Below are positions 6,423-14,244 of a stretch of DNA of 57,918 bases, one piece after another. The notes beneath the pieces were generated by a model. The model was not told where the DNA came from, ran no database searches, and worked only from the letters and a program-made list of their open reading frames with translations. Position 1 is the stretch's first letter, and the number at the start of each line of letters is the position of its first letter. The DNA comes from a virus. The stretch covers positions 1 to 57,918 of IMG/VR virus record IMGVR_UViG_3300032799_000270; one strand, given 5' to 3'. A program made the translations under genes and the position numbers.

Positions 6423-6800
6423 TCACCTCGGCATGACCACCGGCGTGGCGCCGCTCAGCGGGATGTCCTCATGGCGTTCCACCGTGACGATGAGATGCTC
6501 TCCAGGCCGAAGTTCCAAGGCCAGGAAGCGAGCGAACTCGCCAGCCTTGTCGGCTACGACGGCCCCTACCTGCCTGAGTTCCAAGATCTGCCGTTCGCTT
6601 TCAGATTCAGAACTGACCGACACGCGCATGGAGAAATTTGCCAGCCTCGGCATACCCCAACCCGGAGGCGGCTCGGCAGGCTTCGGGAACATCTCCTTCA
6701 TGGTCTCGGAAAACGCCTGAAGGAAGTAATCTGTCTTGTCCTTCACCGTCACCAGAGACGGATGCACACGGCGCAGTCTTCTTCGAGTTGCTTCAGCCAC
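6423..6800 (-). CDS. Unknown soluble protein
   Basis: A 125-residue protein. I chose the GTG at 6800 because AAGGAG lies six bases upstream and just past the preceding gene's stop; upstream codons have no such signal. The N-terminal half is basic and helical. The C-terminal half is beta-like (FSMRVSVSSESESERQILELRQVGAVVADKAGEF). No family recognised. Confidence 0.55.
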   Translation of the reverse strand: MAEATRRRLRRVHPSLVTVKDKTDYFLQAFSETMKEMFPKPAEPPPGWGMPRLANFSMRVSVSSESESERQILELRQVGAVVADKAGEFARFLALELRPGEHLIVTVERHEDIPLSGATPVVMPR

Positions 6801-6814
6801 AACAGTCTCCTTGT

Positions 6815-6916
6815 TCAACGTTTTCTCGGCGGCAACCAGCCCTTCACCGCCGGCCAGACCACATACAGGATCAACACAGCCACAGCCACCCAGACCCACC
6901 AGGGGGTTGCGTTCAT
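6815..6916 (-). CDS. 33-residue single-pass membrane peptide
   Basis: MNATPWWVWVAVAVLILYVVWPAVKG then PPRKR: one membrane helix with a basic cytoplasmic end. The ATG lies in an ATGA overlap with the preceding gene, and the next gene has its own ribosome site directly after the stop, so this tiny gene is well supported. It may be a holin-like or regulatory peptide. Confidence 0.6.
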   Translation of the reverse strand: MNATPWWVWVAVAVLILYVVWPAVKGWLPPRKR

Positions 6917-7119
6917 AGCTCCCGGGTCCTTCCCGCATACCGCCCCTCGGTCTCGGCAGTCCCACATAGGCAACGCCAATAGCGGACCTTCCGAATGTTC
7001 TCTCCCAGCCGCTTGACGAAAGTAAAACGACGCGTAGGAAACAAGCACCGATGCCCGGTCCAACGACAAAACCGGAAGCACTGCGGAGTGTTCACTTGCC
7101 GCTCCAGATCATCTCGCAC
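6913..7119 (-). CDS. Small basic Cys-rich protein
   Basis: A 68-residue protein starting at GTG. It is rich in Arg, Cys and aromatic residues (CFRFCRWTGHRCLFPTRRF, RYWRCLCG). The Cys and His could bind zinc. It overlaps the previous gene by 28 bp and the next by ATGA. Function unknown. Confidence 0.5.
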   Translation of the reverse strand: MRDDLERQVNTPQCFRFCRWTGHRCLFPTRRFTFVKRLGENIRKVRYWRCLCGTAETEGRYAGRTREL

Positions 7120-7367
7120 TTCGCCCTATGAACCGGCTCTTGCCGCTTCCTGGCCCGTCTCCAACTGCACCACCAGCACAGCACGACCCAGCGTACCCAG
7201 ATACCTTCGTCGGTCGCACGCCGGCGCACGAAGAGGCCCAGTCCCGTAGGCTTGCCATCGCGGATGTCACCGACGAAGAACAGTTTACGTTTCCACTTCG
7301 AGTCATGCGGGCACGCGAGCACGGTCTCGCCGTCGCGGGGCTGGTCGAAAGAGGCGGGTTGGCTCAT
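7092..7367 (-). CDS. Unknown small protein
   Basis: A 91-residue protein with AGGAGG seven bases before its ATG. It contains a beta-like N-terminal domain (ETVLACPHDSKWKRKLFFVGDIRDGK) and an aromatic stretch (WVRWVVLCWWCSW) that may be membrane-associated. It is coupled upstream by ATGA. Confidence 0.6.
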   Translation of the reverse strand: MSQPASFDQPRDGETVLACPHDSKWKRKLFFVGDIRDGKPTGLGLFVRRRATDEGIWVRWVVLCWWCSWRRARKRQEPVHRAKCEMIWSGK

Positions 7368-7585
7368 ACCGTCCTCCTGATCTTGGCCGCCAACTCTTCG
7401 AGCCGGGGTACGAGATTTTCAACTGGGACTGCTTCAATCTGTAAATTGGCCATGTGACCGACGCAGAGCAGAATCCCGTGCTCATCATAGAAGGCCGGTC
7501 GATCACAGCCCTTGACAACGCAACACGGCTTGGCAATGAGCGTCTTGCTGTCGTTCTCCACGAACTGAGTGGGACGTCCGTTCAT
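7364..7585 (-). CDS. Small zinc-binding-like protein
   Basis: A 73-residue protein. CCVVKGCDRPAFYDEHGILLCVGH gives four Cys/His pairs arranged like a treble-clef zinc site, followed by a helical tail (ENLVPRLEELAAKIRRTV). ATGA overlaps at both ends. Probably structural or nucleic-acid binding; no family name offered. Confidence 0.6.
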   Translation of the reverse strand: MNGRPTQFVENDSKTLIAKPCCVVKGCDRPAFYDEHGILLCVGHMANLQIEAVPVENLVPRLEELAAKIRRTV

Positions 7586-7974
7586 GGTTTCAATCCATCC
7601 AGGTTTCTGAACCCCGGCTTGGCCCCTGGAGTCTCACCATGCACCGGGCAGGTGGTTAGGTTCACCGCCACGCCTCCGGTAGAGGTTCGGATACAGCGGC
7701 ACTCCGAGTCCCCGATATAGTGAGCCTTCAGGCCAAGGTACGCTTTCCTTGTGACCGAGAATTGCGGCTCGGGTAGTTGGAGGGCCGACATGTCCCCCAG
7801 CAACGCCAGGACGGCTCGATACAAAGTCAGGTACTCTTTCTCGTACCCTCCATTTCTGAGCGCATCTCGGAAGTTCTCGGCGTCTTTGCGTGTTCGGACA
7901 CAACCCGAAGAGGCGACCTTGACGAGCAAGGCCGCCCCTCCTTCGGTCCCTGGTGCGACAGACGGGAAGCTCAT
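7582..7974 (-). CDS. Unknown 130-residue protein
   Basis: It starts in an ATGA overlap at 7974 (MSFPSVAPGTEGG). A helical middle (VRTRKDAENFRDALRNGGYEKEYLTLYRAVLALLGDMS) leads to a Cys-rich tail (DSECRCIRTSTGGVAVNLTTCPVHG). The longer upstream frame is ruled out because it overlaps the preceding gene fully. No family recognised. Confidence 0.6.
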   Translation of the reverse strand: MSFPSVAPGTEGGAALLVKVASSGCVRTRKDAENFRDALRNGGYEKEYLTLYRAVLALLGDMSALQLPEPQFSVTRKAYLGLKAHYIGDSECRCIRTSTGGVAVNLTTCPVHGETPGAKPGFRNLDGLKP

Positions 7975-8549
7975 ACGCCGAGCTTGGTTGCGATCTTGTT
8001 CACCGTGCCTTCGATCCTGACCACCGCTGCGGCCGTGGCTTGGGCCTGGTCGGCCACCTGTTCCGGTTCGGTCTGCACGTCGATGTTGCGGATCTCCCAG
8101 CCCGCCATGTGCGACGGGCGCCGGATCTTCTGAGTCGGGCTGAGCGGGCCGTTGAGCGGAACCGGGACCGTATTGCCCGTGCCCGGTGCGCTGCCACCCA
8201 CCGTGGTGGGCTTGATGTTCAGCTTGATGGCCTGGGGAACCGGCAGTGCCAGATTCTCCAGCACGCCCTCCTGGTTGGCGTCGGCCTTGTCCCTGAAACA
8301 GTAGTGATACACTACCCATGGCAGACCGCCAATCTGAAAGTGCATCTTGGTCTTTGGCTTCGGACTCTCGCCCGGGCCGGGTTCGGGATCGGGTTCGCCA
8401 GCCTTGGGATCAAACCAGAGCTTCTGGTCTTCCGTGGCGACGTAGGTTTTGGCTCCAGGAGCGCCGGCGGCTGCCGCGTCCTCCTGGGTTGCGAAAGTTC
8501 GGGCGACCTGGTGGCCCTCAAGGGATTCCCAGGCCGGTTTGGTTTCCAT
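7971..8549 (-). CDS. Unknown 192-residue protein
   Basis: A soluble protein with an alanine-rich start (TFATQEDAAAAGAPGAKTYVATEDQKLW), a proline-glycine linker (PDPEPGPGESPKPK), a beta-like middle (MHFQIGGLPWVVYHYCFRD) and a helical end (VADQAQATAAAVVRIEGTVNKIATKLGV). CAAGGAGAG precedes the ATG. It may be a minor virion or accessory protein; no family recognised. Confidence 0.6.
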   Translation of the reverse strand: METKPAWESLEGHQVARTFATQEDAAAAGAPGAKTYVATEDQKLWFDPKAGEPDPEPGPGESPKPKTKMHFQIGGLPWVVYHYCFRDKADANQEGVLENLALPVPQAIKLNIKPTTVGGSAPGTGNTVPVPLNGPLSPTQKIRRPSHMAGWEIRNIDVQTEPEQVADQAQATAAAVVRIEGTVNKIATKLGV

Positions 8550-8599
8550 CGTTTCTCTCCTTGTCTGCTTGTTTTCGTTGTAGACTTCTCTGGGTACTG

Positions 8600-8881
8600 C
8601 TAACCTCCCGGCGGTGTCGGCGGCGGGATCGTCGGCAAGCTGCCTACCATCGCCTCCACACCGTCAGCCGTGGTGGCCAACCCCTGAGCCATTTGGCCGA
8701 GCGTCCCGGCCAATTGGTTGAGCCGGGTCTGAGCGTTCGGCAATGCGGCTCGCAGGGCGTCATTCTCCGCCTTCAGCACGCCCACGCCGGTCTGTACTCT
8801 GGGCCATGCCGTGTTCAGCCGGGCCAAAGCTGCGTTGGCCGCGGCGAGTTGCGTTTCAACTGCTGCAAAATCGAGTTCCAC
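8600..8881 (-). CDS. Coiled-coil protein
   Basis: 93 residues, almost entirely heptad-like helix (VETQLAAANAALARLN, VGVLKAENDALRAALPNAQTRL), with a Pro-Gly tail. GTG 8881 is chosen because GGAGGACC lies directly upstream. Probably an oligomeric spacer or scaffold; function unknown. Confidence 0.6.
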   Translation of the reverse strand: MELDFAAVETQLAAANAALARLNTAWPRVQTGVGVLKAENDALRAALPNAQTRLNQLAGTLGQMAQGLATTADGVEAMVGSLPTIPPPTPPGG

Positions 8882-8924
8882 TTTGGTCCTCCAAAACAAT
8901 CGGTACATCCATGTCCATCTCATT

Positions 8925-9458
8925 CTACTTGGCTCGGAGCCGGATCGACCACACCCCGTCTTTGTCCACAGTCACCAGGAAGTCCTGGGCGTCGTATCTC
9001 AAGCCCGGCCGAGGGATGAAGTCCGTCAGGTCGTAGTTCAGATACAGGACCTGCCAAACACCCTGCCGGCAGACGTAGGGCCGCAATGCTGAAACTACTT
9101 GACCAGCTTCATCGTGAATTGGTCGCAGGGTCAAGGCTCCCTTGGGAGCGGAGCAGGGCAGACCGACCGCCAGCTCTACCTCGGGAACATCGATCCAGTG
9201 CAGCACTTTCTCGGGATCGAAGACTCCTGAGGTCCCCGGCGCCGGCAGAATCCCAGCTTTCCAGATCACGAACGGCAGACCGCGGGGATCCGTCTCGACC
9301 GTCATCCCTTCGGGCAGGGTGGCGTAGCGCCAACATTGGTCGGAGGGATGCTGAGGGCAGAACCAGTCGTAGATCGGGATGAGCCATCGGTCCCGAGGAC
9401 CGATGACTTGAGCGTGGAGGCCGGTCCAGCAAACCAACAGGCACAACCATGCTCTCAC
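8925..9458 (-). CDS. Secreted protein, unknown function
   Basis: At 177 residues it has a short signal peptide (MRAWLCLLVCWTGLHAQ) and a mature part with several Cys (FCPQHPSDQCWRYATLPEG, LPCSAPKG, PYVCRQG) suited to disulfides in the periplasm. It starts at GTG in a GTGA overlap. No family recognised. Confidence 0.65.
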   Translation of the reverse strand: MRAWLCLLVCWTGLHAQVIGPRDRWLIPIYDWFCPQHPSDQCWRYATLPEGMTVETDPRGLPFVIWKAGILPAPGTSGVFDPEKVLHWIDVPEVELAVGLPCSAPKGALTLRPIHDEAGQVVSALRPYVCRQGVWQVLYLNYDLTDFIPRPGLRYDAQDFLVTVDKDGVWSIRLRAK

Positions 9459-9826
9459 GGGATCACCTGCGTAATGACGAAACCAAGGCGCTTCATCACT
9501 TGTGGGAAGTGCTCTTGGGCCAGTCCGATCATCTCATCGAAAGTGAAGATGCCTTGCGCCAGAAAGTTGCTGTTGCTTTTCCCTCGGTGATCTACGGAGC
9601 GATCCCAGAAGGACAAGACGGTCCAACCATCTTTTTGACGGAGGACTGCCAGACCTTCTATTTCTGGGCCCACAGGGCACAGGCCAGAATCGATATTAGC
9701 CCTCCATGGATTTGTGTAGATCAGCTCCGACACTGCTCTCCGCTCCTCAAGGGTTTGCGCCGGAGTCGAGGGATGCATGTAGTGGCCTGTCGTGTCAATG
9801 CAGCCGAAATAGTAGACTGTAGCCAT
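9455..9826 (-). CDS. Unknown soluble protein
   Basis: 123 residues starting MATVYYFGCIDTTGHYMHPS, compact and mixed alpha/beta, with DGWTVLSFWDRSVDHRG and a helical end (FTFDEMIGLAQEHFPQVMKRLGF). The start reads like an enzyme or ligand-binding fold, but I recognise no family. The stop is coupled to the next GTG. Confidence 0.6.
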   Translation of the reverse strand: MATVYYFGCIDTTGHYMHPSTPAQTLEERRAVSELIYTNPWRANIDSGLCPVGPEIEGLAVLRQKDGWTVLSFWDRSVDHRGKSNSNFLAQGIFTFDEMIGLAQEHFPQVMKRLGFVITQVIP

Positions 9827-9828
9827 GT

Positions 9829-10401
9829 TTATGGTGCCACCTTCAACCCAAACGGCACGGTCACGTAGACCAATCCCTGCTTGCAGTCCCCCGTGGCCAG
9901 CACGAAGATCGCCGGGAGCATCTCGCCTTCTGGTGCCTTGGTCTGCTCACCTCCTGGTCTACCTGTGTATCGCTCCGCGATGATCGGTAGCCCGATCGCA
10001 CAACCCGCCATGCTGTAGGCCACGGCCTTTCCGACTCCCTTGCTGGGATCGAGCGCGACGGCTCCACCATTCGTCACGCCCGCAGCGATCGCACAACCTC
10101 CGGCGGCGCCCCACATGATCCACTTGGGCAGGTTGCTCCCTTCCAGGCTGCGCTCCACCTCGCGGATCGCCGTAGGGGTCTGGAGTTGCAGATTCTGGGC
10201 CTTGGCCTTGGGCCACACGTCCCGGAAGGTTTGTACCGTTGCGTTCATGGGGCCGTTGTTACAGACCGAGACGGCGTAGAGCTGCAAGGGTCCGAAACTG
10301 GCCTGCTGCCAGGTGAAGTCGGCCGAGATGAACTCAGGCGGGGTCTGGGCCGTGATCGATAGTGTCAGGAATAAGGACAAGCCGTTCAACAGGCTTCTCA
10401 T
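9829..10401 (-). CDS. Secreted or membrane protein
   Basis: 190 residues. The signal peptide (MRSLLNGLSLFLTLSITAQ) ends in the A-Q seen in other exported proteins here. A glycine-rich hydrophobic stretch (WIMWGAAGGCAIAAGVTNGGAVALD) and a second (AVAYSMAGCAIGLPIIAERY) may be membrane segments. GGAGGGATC supports the ATG at 10401. Function unknown. Confidence 0.6.
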   Translation of the reverse strand: MRSLLNGLSLFLTLSITAQTPPEFISADFTWQQASFGPLQLYAVSVCNNGPMNATVQTFRDVWPKAKAQNLQLQTPTAIREVERSLEGSNLPKWIMWGAAGGCAIAAGVTNGGAVALDPSKGVGKAVAYSMAGCAIGLPIIAERYTGRPGGEQTKAPEGEMLPAIFVLATGDCKQGLVYVTVPFGLKVAP

Positions 10402-10606
10402 TGCTGATCCCTCCGTCCTGCTGTAGTTGCTGTTCGAACTTCGCCTCATCGATGAGATGCTTGTAGGCTTCGATCTTGGCGCTTAGGAAATCCATTTCTG
10501 CCTGCGCTCTGATATGGGCTTCCGTGGCGTTCAAGGCTTCAAGACGCACCTCGCGCAGTTTTCGAATTGCGAGAAGAGTGAGTTGTCTTTCTTCTTCATC
10601 AGTCAT
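10334..10606 (-). CDS. Helical protein overlapping the next gene
   Basis: 90 residues, highly alpha-helical and charged (MTDEEERQLTLLAIRKLREVRLE). It overlaps the following secreted-protein gene by 68 bp in another frame, recalling nested spanin genes. It has no membrane segment or lipobox, so I do not call it a spanin. Confidence 0.5.
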   Translation of the reverse strand: MTDEEERQLTLLAIRKLREVRLEALNATEAHIRAQAEMDFLSAKIEAYKHLIDEAKFEQQLQQDGGISNEKPVERLVLIPDTIDHGPDPA

Positions 10607-11031
10607 CGGAAGATTTGGTCCATGTCTTCGGACTGCAAACCAGCGAGGTCGCCCTTTTGTGCCTCAGGGTAGAAGTAGGTCCAAGGCCAGCGTCTCATGA
10701 ACCAAGGCTGGATTCGGTCATAGCCCTCGGAGATCAGGATGACCGGGACCATCACAAGTACCAAAGCACAACCGAAGGCCAGAAGTAGCATTTTCATTGG
10801 CCAGCATACCGCATCTAGCATGTGGCGCCGTCTCCAGCCGGTGAAACTACGGTTCGTCATCGGGACATTTCCCAGCCAAGCATCAATCCGAGGTATCGCC
10901 CATCGCCATGCAGGATAGATGCCGAGCAGCCAGAAGCCGAGGCCAGACCAAATCCAGAGCATGATGCTCACCTCAGGCGTCTGGGCCCGCAAGCCCGTGA
11001 GGACCGTCGTCAAGAGGATCAGGGTTCTCAT
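10603..11031 (-). CDS. Polytopic membrane protein
   Basis: 142 residues with an N-terminal hydrophobic segment (TLILLTTVLTGLRAQ), a second (IMLWIWSGLGFWLLGIYPAW) and a third (MLLLAFGCALVLVMVPVILI). GGAGAACAAGC precedes ATG 11031. It may be a holin-like or transport-related protein; unknown family. Confidence 0.6.
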   Translation of the reverse strand: MRTLILLTTVLTGLRAQTPEVSIMLWIWSGLGFWLLGIYPAWRWAIPRIDAWLGNVPMTNRSFTGWRRRHMLDAVCWPMKMLLLAFGCALVLVMVPVILISEGYDRIQPWFMRRWPWTYFYPEAQKGDLAGLQSEDMDQIFR

Positions 11032-11524
11032 GCTTGTTCTCCTTCTTCTCATGGACTCGGAACGCCTTCTGGGTTTCCTCCCACACACCATCCCAGTTAA
11101 GATGTACCGCAGAGGCCAACTCGCCCACAAATACGTCCAAGGTAGGATCCGTCATGGCGAGCCCCAACCGCTCCAGCGCCAGCGGGAGTTGTTGGCGCAA
11201 CAGCATCCTCAGGGTGTGGTAGCGACGGAGCCTCTCAAGGCCCATCTGGACCGCTGAGCTTTGGGCGGGTTGCGGCGATTGCAGCGAATCCAGAATGGCG
11301 CCCCAGTCTGCCGCATACAATCCAGCATAACGTTCCATCCCATCCAGAGCATCATCCAGGTTGTCAGCAATCGAAAGCACTTTACTCATGGGATCAGACG
11401 CTGAACCACTATAAATTGCCAGACCACCATCCCCTGAATCGAGAAAGAGTGCGACATGAGAGCCGAGCAGACTATTGAACAGCATGTAGCGCCGGGCGGC
11501 TTCCAGGATTTCGGGAGGAATCAT
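10973..11524 (-). CDS. Unknown helical protein
   Basis: 183 residues, mostly alpha-helical, starting MIPPEILEAARRYMLFNSLLGS in an ATGA overlap. Several leucine-rich helices (LERLRRYHTLRMLLRQQLPLALERLGL) suggest an oligomer. It overlaps the next gene by 59 bp. No family recognised. Confidence 0.55.
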   Translation of the reverse strand: MIPPEILEAARRYMLFNSLLGSHVALFLDSGDGGLAIYSGSASDPMSKVLSIADNLDDALDGMERYAGLYAADWGAILDSLQSPQPAQSSAVQMGLERLRRYHTLRMLLRQQLPLALERLGLAMTDPTLDVFVGELASAVHLNWDGVWEETQKAFRVHEKKENKHENPDPLDDGPHGLAGPDA

Positions 11525-11826
11525 GGGGTCGGTGCCTCGGTCGTCTGCAACTCTGCCAGCCTCAACTCGGCGTAGCGTTCGAGACGCTCCAGCACGTGGC
11601 GTTGGAAGGCAAGGTGCCAAGTAATCCATTTCTGTTCATCCCGCGGTTTCTTAAACCTGCCGGTAGAGCATGGTTTGCCCCCCAGCACACTGATATGGAA
11701 GTCACCGATCAGCAACGTGAAGTTGTCGGGCGTCCCAAACAGGAACCCCGTACCGGTTTGTGGGGGGCCCATGCGAACTGCTTGCGCGTCTGGCGCGGCC
11801 AAATCCAATTCAGTCTTCTCAGCCAT
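11521..11826 (-). CDS. Unknown small protein
   Basis: 101 residues: a beta-like first half (GFLFGTPDNFTLLIGDFHISVLGG) and a helical second half (WITWHLAFQRHVLERLERYAELRLAEL). AGAGGAACG lies upstream of the ATG. Coupled to the next gene by ATGA. No family recognised. Confidence 0.6.
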   Translation of the reverse strand: MAEKTELDLAAPDAQAVRMGPPQTGTGFLFGTPDNFTLLIGDFHISVLGGKPCSTGRFKKPRDEQKWITWHLAFQRHVLERLERYAELRLAELQTTEAPTP

Positions 11827-11838
11827 CCTGCGTTCCTC

Positions 11839-12342
11839 TCACGTGTCCAGCCAGGTCTGCAACTCGACCCTGCACTTGGGATGCAGCACCATCATCAGGT
11901 CCATGAGGTTCCGACCGTCAAGGGTCAGGTCCTTGCGCTGGCACTGCCAGTAGTCCCCGTTCGCATCCGCCCCGCTCCAGCCGGTCGAGCCCAGGTAGAG
12001 CACAGCGATGTAGCCGATGGACAGGTATCGCCACGAAGGGTCCATCTCTACATTTTCGCGATTCGGGAACTGCCGTTTCGTGCTCTCGTCCGGGTCCTTA
12101 TCGTAAAAGATATGCTGCAAGCCTCCAGAGCAGATCGGATAGTCAAGACCCTTCGGAGGTACTACCACCAGGCGCACGAACATGCCGCCTTCCCGGGTAT
12201 TTTGCCATTTCGGGTCTTCGACCGGGAAACGAACGAGACCGTGGATGCGCTCCCACTTGGCCGACGAGTAGGCCAGGCCGTCGTAGTCCATCTTGCGCTT
12301 GGTGGGGTGGCTCACCTGTTTGACAGCGTGCTTCATCTCCAT
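11839..12342 (-). CDS. Unknown 167-residue protein
   Basis: A soluble alpha/beta protein with LVRFPVEDPKWQNTREGGMFVRLVVVPPKG and LSIGYIAVLYLGSTGWSGAD. It starts just inside the preceding gene's end. I recognise no motif. Its size and position suggest an accessory enzyme or binding protein. Confidence 0.55.
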   Translation of the reverse strand: MEMKHAVKQVSHPTKRKMDYDGLAYSSAKWERIHGLVRFPVEDPKWQNTREGGMFVRLVVVPPKGLDYPICSGGLQHIFYDKDPDESTKRQFPNRENVEMDPSWRYLSIGYIAVLYLGSTGWSGADANGDYWQCQRKDLTLDGRNLMDLMMVLHPKCRVELQTWLDT

Positions 12343-12563
12343 CCCTGGTGCTCATACTCACGCATTCTGCCAACTGGGACCACTATCTCCCAGTCCATGA
12401 ACACAGTTCCTTGTGAGTCGACCGACTTCTTCAACCGGACAGCTTCTCCGCTTTCGTCGTGTTTTCTGAGGTGATTAGACTTCGCCAATTCTGAGCGGAG
12501 CTTTCTGCCACAGAACGGGCAGGGCCGTACAGTTCCCGCTTCCGCCTCTCGGGCTGCCGACAT
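12333..12563 (-). CDS. C2H2-type zinc-finger protein
   Basis: 76 residues. CPFCGRKLRSELAKSNHLRKH has C-x2-C and H-x3-H spacing like a classical C2H2 finger, rare in bacteria but known in Ros/MucR-type regulators. A beta-like tail follows (TVFMDWEIVVPVGR). As first gene of the operon it could bind DNA and regulate it. CAGGAGAGC precedes the ATG. Confidence 0.6.
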   Translation of the reverse strand: MSAAREAEAGTVRPCPFCGRKLRSELAKSNHLRKHDESGEAVRLKKSVDSQGTVFMDWEIVVPVGRMREYEHQGWR

Positions 12564-12590
12564 GTGCTCTCCTGTTTTTCTGAGACCTCT

Positions 12591-12686
12591 TTTGCGAACA
12601 CTTTGCGAACAGGTTTGTTATACCACAGGTCAGGGGGCAAAGCAAGGGGTTTCAGTAGGCTTTTCCAGGAGGGGGTTTTGCGAACA
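12591..12686. repeat. Three TTTGCGAACA iterons
   Basis: Exact or near-exact copies of the 10-mer lie at 12591-12600, 12602-12611 and 12677-12686, all in the same orientation. Two sit at the predicted transcription start and one upstream of the -35, the layout of an operator for an unidentified regulator. Confidence 0.6.
12617..12645 (-). promoter_or_regulatory. Promoter of the 12.6-to-4.1-kb operon
   Basis: Read leftward: -35 TTGCTT (12645-12640), a 17-bp spacer, and -10 TATAAC (12622-12617). The start near 12610 falls within the TTTGCGAACA repeats. Confidence 0.65.
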
Positions 12687-12705
12687 GCCGGTTTAGGGCA
12701 GCGAA

Positions 12706-12731
12706 GCCCCCCGCTTGGGAGAACGGGGGGC
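12706..12731 (-). terminator. GC hairpin ending the long operon
   Basis: An 8-bp perfect stem (GCCCCCCG with CGGGGGGC) and a 10-base loop, without a clear U-run. It lies after the transglycosylase gene and before the next promoter, so it probably ends transcription of the long operon. Confidence 0.5.
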
Positions 12732-12830
12732 CCGCACTAGCACTCGCTCATCGAATCATGAGAGGAGAATCTCACGTGTGATGGGATGATGGTACACCCG
12801 ATCCGCCTACCTGTCAAGAGGAGAATCTGG

Positions 12831-12858
12831 AGGGGCGACCCGTCACTAGATCGCCCCT
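12831..12858 (-). terminator. Second hairpin after the long operon
   Basis: Arms AGGGGCGA and TCGCCCCT (8 bp, perfect) with a 12-base loop, 67 bp past the transglycosylase stop. With the hairpin at 12706 it fills the 12564-12924 gap, which otherwise holds only the promoter and repeats. Confidence 0.5.
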
Positions 12859-12924
12859 GCTTCGGAGGGAACTAGACACCGCACTTCACGTATGGGATGA
12901 GCCTACCAGAATTTTGCGGGGCTG

Positions 12925-13422
12925 TCAATCCCGGCGTGCGATCCAGGCTACCGCCACGACCCCCAGGCCGGCCAGCCAGACCCAGAGGGGAATGTTCTCC
13001 AGGTTGGGGATGATGGAGGCTAGTTGTGGCTCGACCGAGCCTGTCAGCGGCGCTGTGACGCCGTAGACCTCGGCTCTCCCCAGAACGTCCTGAGCGTACT
13101 GCCAGGATTCGGGAGGCGTGGTCCCCCGGGCCATGTTCCCCGGCCCGCCGTTGTAGGCCGCCAAGGCTTTGGTCCAGTCGCCGAACTGCCGGTAGAGCTT
13201 GGAGAGATAGGCAATTCCGCCTTCGATGTTTTCGGTTTCATTGTACGGGTTCACGCCCAGGTCCGAAGCGGTCCCCGGCATGAGTTGGAAGACGCCCACT
13301 TCTCCGGCCCTGCCGCGGGCGCCCTGGTTGAAGCCCGATTCCTGTTGAGCGACGGCCAAGGCCAAAGCCGGGTCTACCCCGTAACGCAGCGCGGTCTCGC
13401 GGATCTGGTCCTGGATGGCCAT
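12925..13422 (-). CDS. Membrane-anchored lytic transglycosylase
   Basis: 165 residues. An SLT domain comes first: AVAQQESGFNQ (catalytic Glu28), GEVGVFQLMPGTASDLG, and AYNGGPGN. A single C-terminal membrane helix follows (PLWVWLAGLGVVAVAWIARRD). It cleaves the glycan strands of peptidoglycan. A transglycosylase anchored this way recalls virion-membrane enzymes such as PRD1 P7, though a host-lysis role is equally possible. It sits next to an M15 peptidase. The start has CAGGAGTGG upstream and follows the previous stop by one base. Confidence 0.85.
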   Translation of the reverse strand: MAIQDQIRETALRYGVDPALALAVAQQESGFNQGARGRAGEVGVFQLMPGTASDLGVNPYNETENIEGGIAYLSKLYRQFGDWTKALAAYNGGPGNMARGTTPPESWQYAQDVLGRAEVYGVTAPLTGSVEPQLASIIPNLENIPLWVWLAGLGVVAVAWIARRD

Positions 13423-13423
13423 G

Positions 13424-13948
13424 TCAAGCTTCCACTCCTGACACGTCAGGGAAGATTCTTGGGAGCACTTGGGCCAGGGCCACGGTTCGGCCGTCCTCGT
13501 CGTAGCCCCATTGAACCCGGGCCAGAGTAGCCCGCACATCCACGTGGACGTAATCAGGATGCCCCTGACGGCCCTTGGAAGATTCTGGAGCGGCTGGAGG
13601 AGCCAGGCCGATGCCTTGGAAGCCGGGAACCTGGAGCGCGGCCTGGTAAACCTCCCCAAGCGGTCGCGTGGGACATTGCACGTCGGCCGCCCGGCCCGGT
13701 AAGCCCGTATGAGGGTTGTAGAGGTGCTGGCTCGACGCCTTGCCGCCCTCATGCTTGTTCCAGGCGGCACAACGGCAACCGCTGGTGATGAGGAGCCGGT
13801 GTTCCTTTTGGCCTTCCGTGAGGTTGGCATTCAGGATCGCTCGCCAAGCTTCCAAGCCCTCGATCAACTCAGGGGCTATCAGCGGCTCCCCGCAGTTCCC
13901 ACAGTGGCACTTGAACTCATTCGAGTCGAAGTGGGCCGAGAGCTTCAT
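13424..13948 (-). CDS. Peptidase M15A-like endolysin
   Basis: 174 residues. Zinc ligands of the M15 family are recognisable: H75 in SSQH, D89 in GRAADV and H135 in YVHVDV, with ITSGCRC in the usual strand. Family members cleave D-Ala peptide cross-links in peptidoglycan. Extra Cys (CHCGNCG) near the N-terminus may hold another metal or disulfides. No signal peptide. Together with the transglycosylase it forms a wall-degradation pair. Confidence 0.85.
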   Translation of the reverse strand: MKLSAHFDSNEFKCHCGNCGEPLIAPELIEGLEAWRAILNANLTEGQKEHRLLITSGCRCAAWNKHEGGKASSQHLYNPHTGLPGRAADVQCPTRPLGEVYQAALQVPGFQGIGLAPPAAPESSKGRQGHPDYVHVDVRATLARVQWGYDEDGRTVALAQVLPRIFPDVSGVEA

Positions 13949-14148
13949 ACCAGTTTACCGCCTGCCACTTCAGAAAACCATTCGCCGCACGACAGGATCG
14001 GATGGGGATGCTCTGTATCGCACAGCGGGGAAGGACGATGGGCCGTGAGTTTGGGATCGTCCAGAAAAAACAGAACGGTTTCATGAGCGGGGTAAGGAGG
14101 TTCGTATCTGCACTCCGTCTGCCTTGGTCTTGGTGTCGATTTATCCAT
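13945..14148 (-). CDS. Unknown small protein
   Basis: 67 residues from ATG 14148 (an upstream TTG would add 17). It contains ETVLFFLDDPKLTAHRPSP and CDTEHPHPILSCGEWF. The stop overlaps the M15 start (ATGA). It is preceded by a strong hairpin, so its expression may be tuned. No family recognised. Confidence 0.5.
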   Translation of the reverse strand: MDKSTPRPRQTECRYEPPYPAHETVLFFLDDPKLTAHRPSPLCDTEHPHPILSCGEWFSEVAGGKLV

Positions 14149-14168
14149 ATAAACAAATCGAAATATAA

Positions 14169-14210
14169 CGGGAGCGCCCCCGCCGGTCGGTGTGGACAAG
14201 GACGCTCCCG
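14169..14210 (-). terminator. Intra-operon hairpin
   Basis: Perfect 8-bp arms CGGGAGCG and CGCTCCCG with a 26-base loop between two genes. It has no U-run and probably acts as an attenuator or RNA-stability element. Confidence 0.4.
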
Positions 14211-14244
14211 GGCGAACCCCGAAGACAGCGGGCCTCTTCGGAGA

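Noticed and set aside
10334-10606. Nested spanin pair with the overlapping secreted gene
   Set aside because: No lipobox and no membrane helix in the nested frame.
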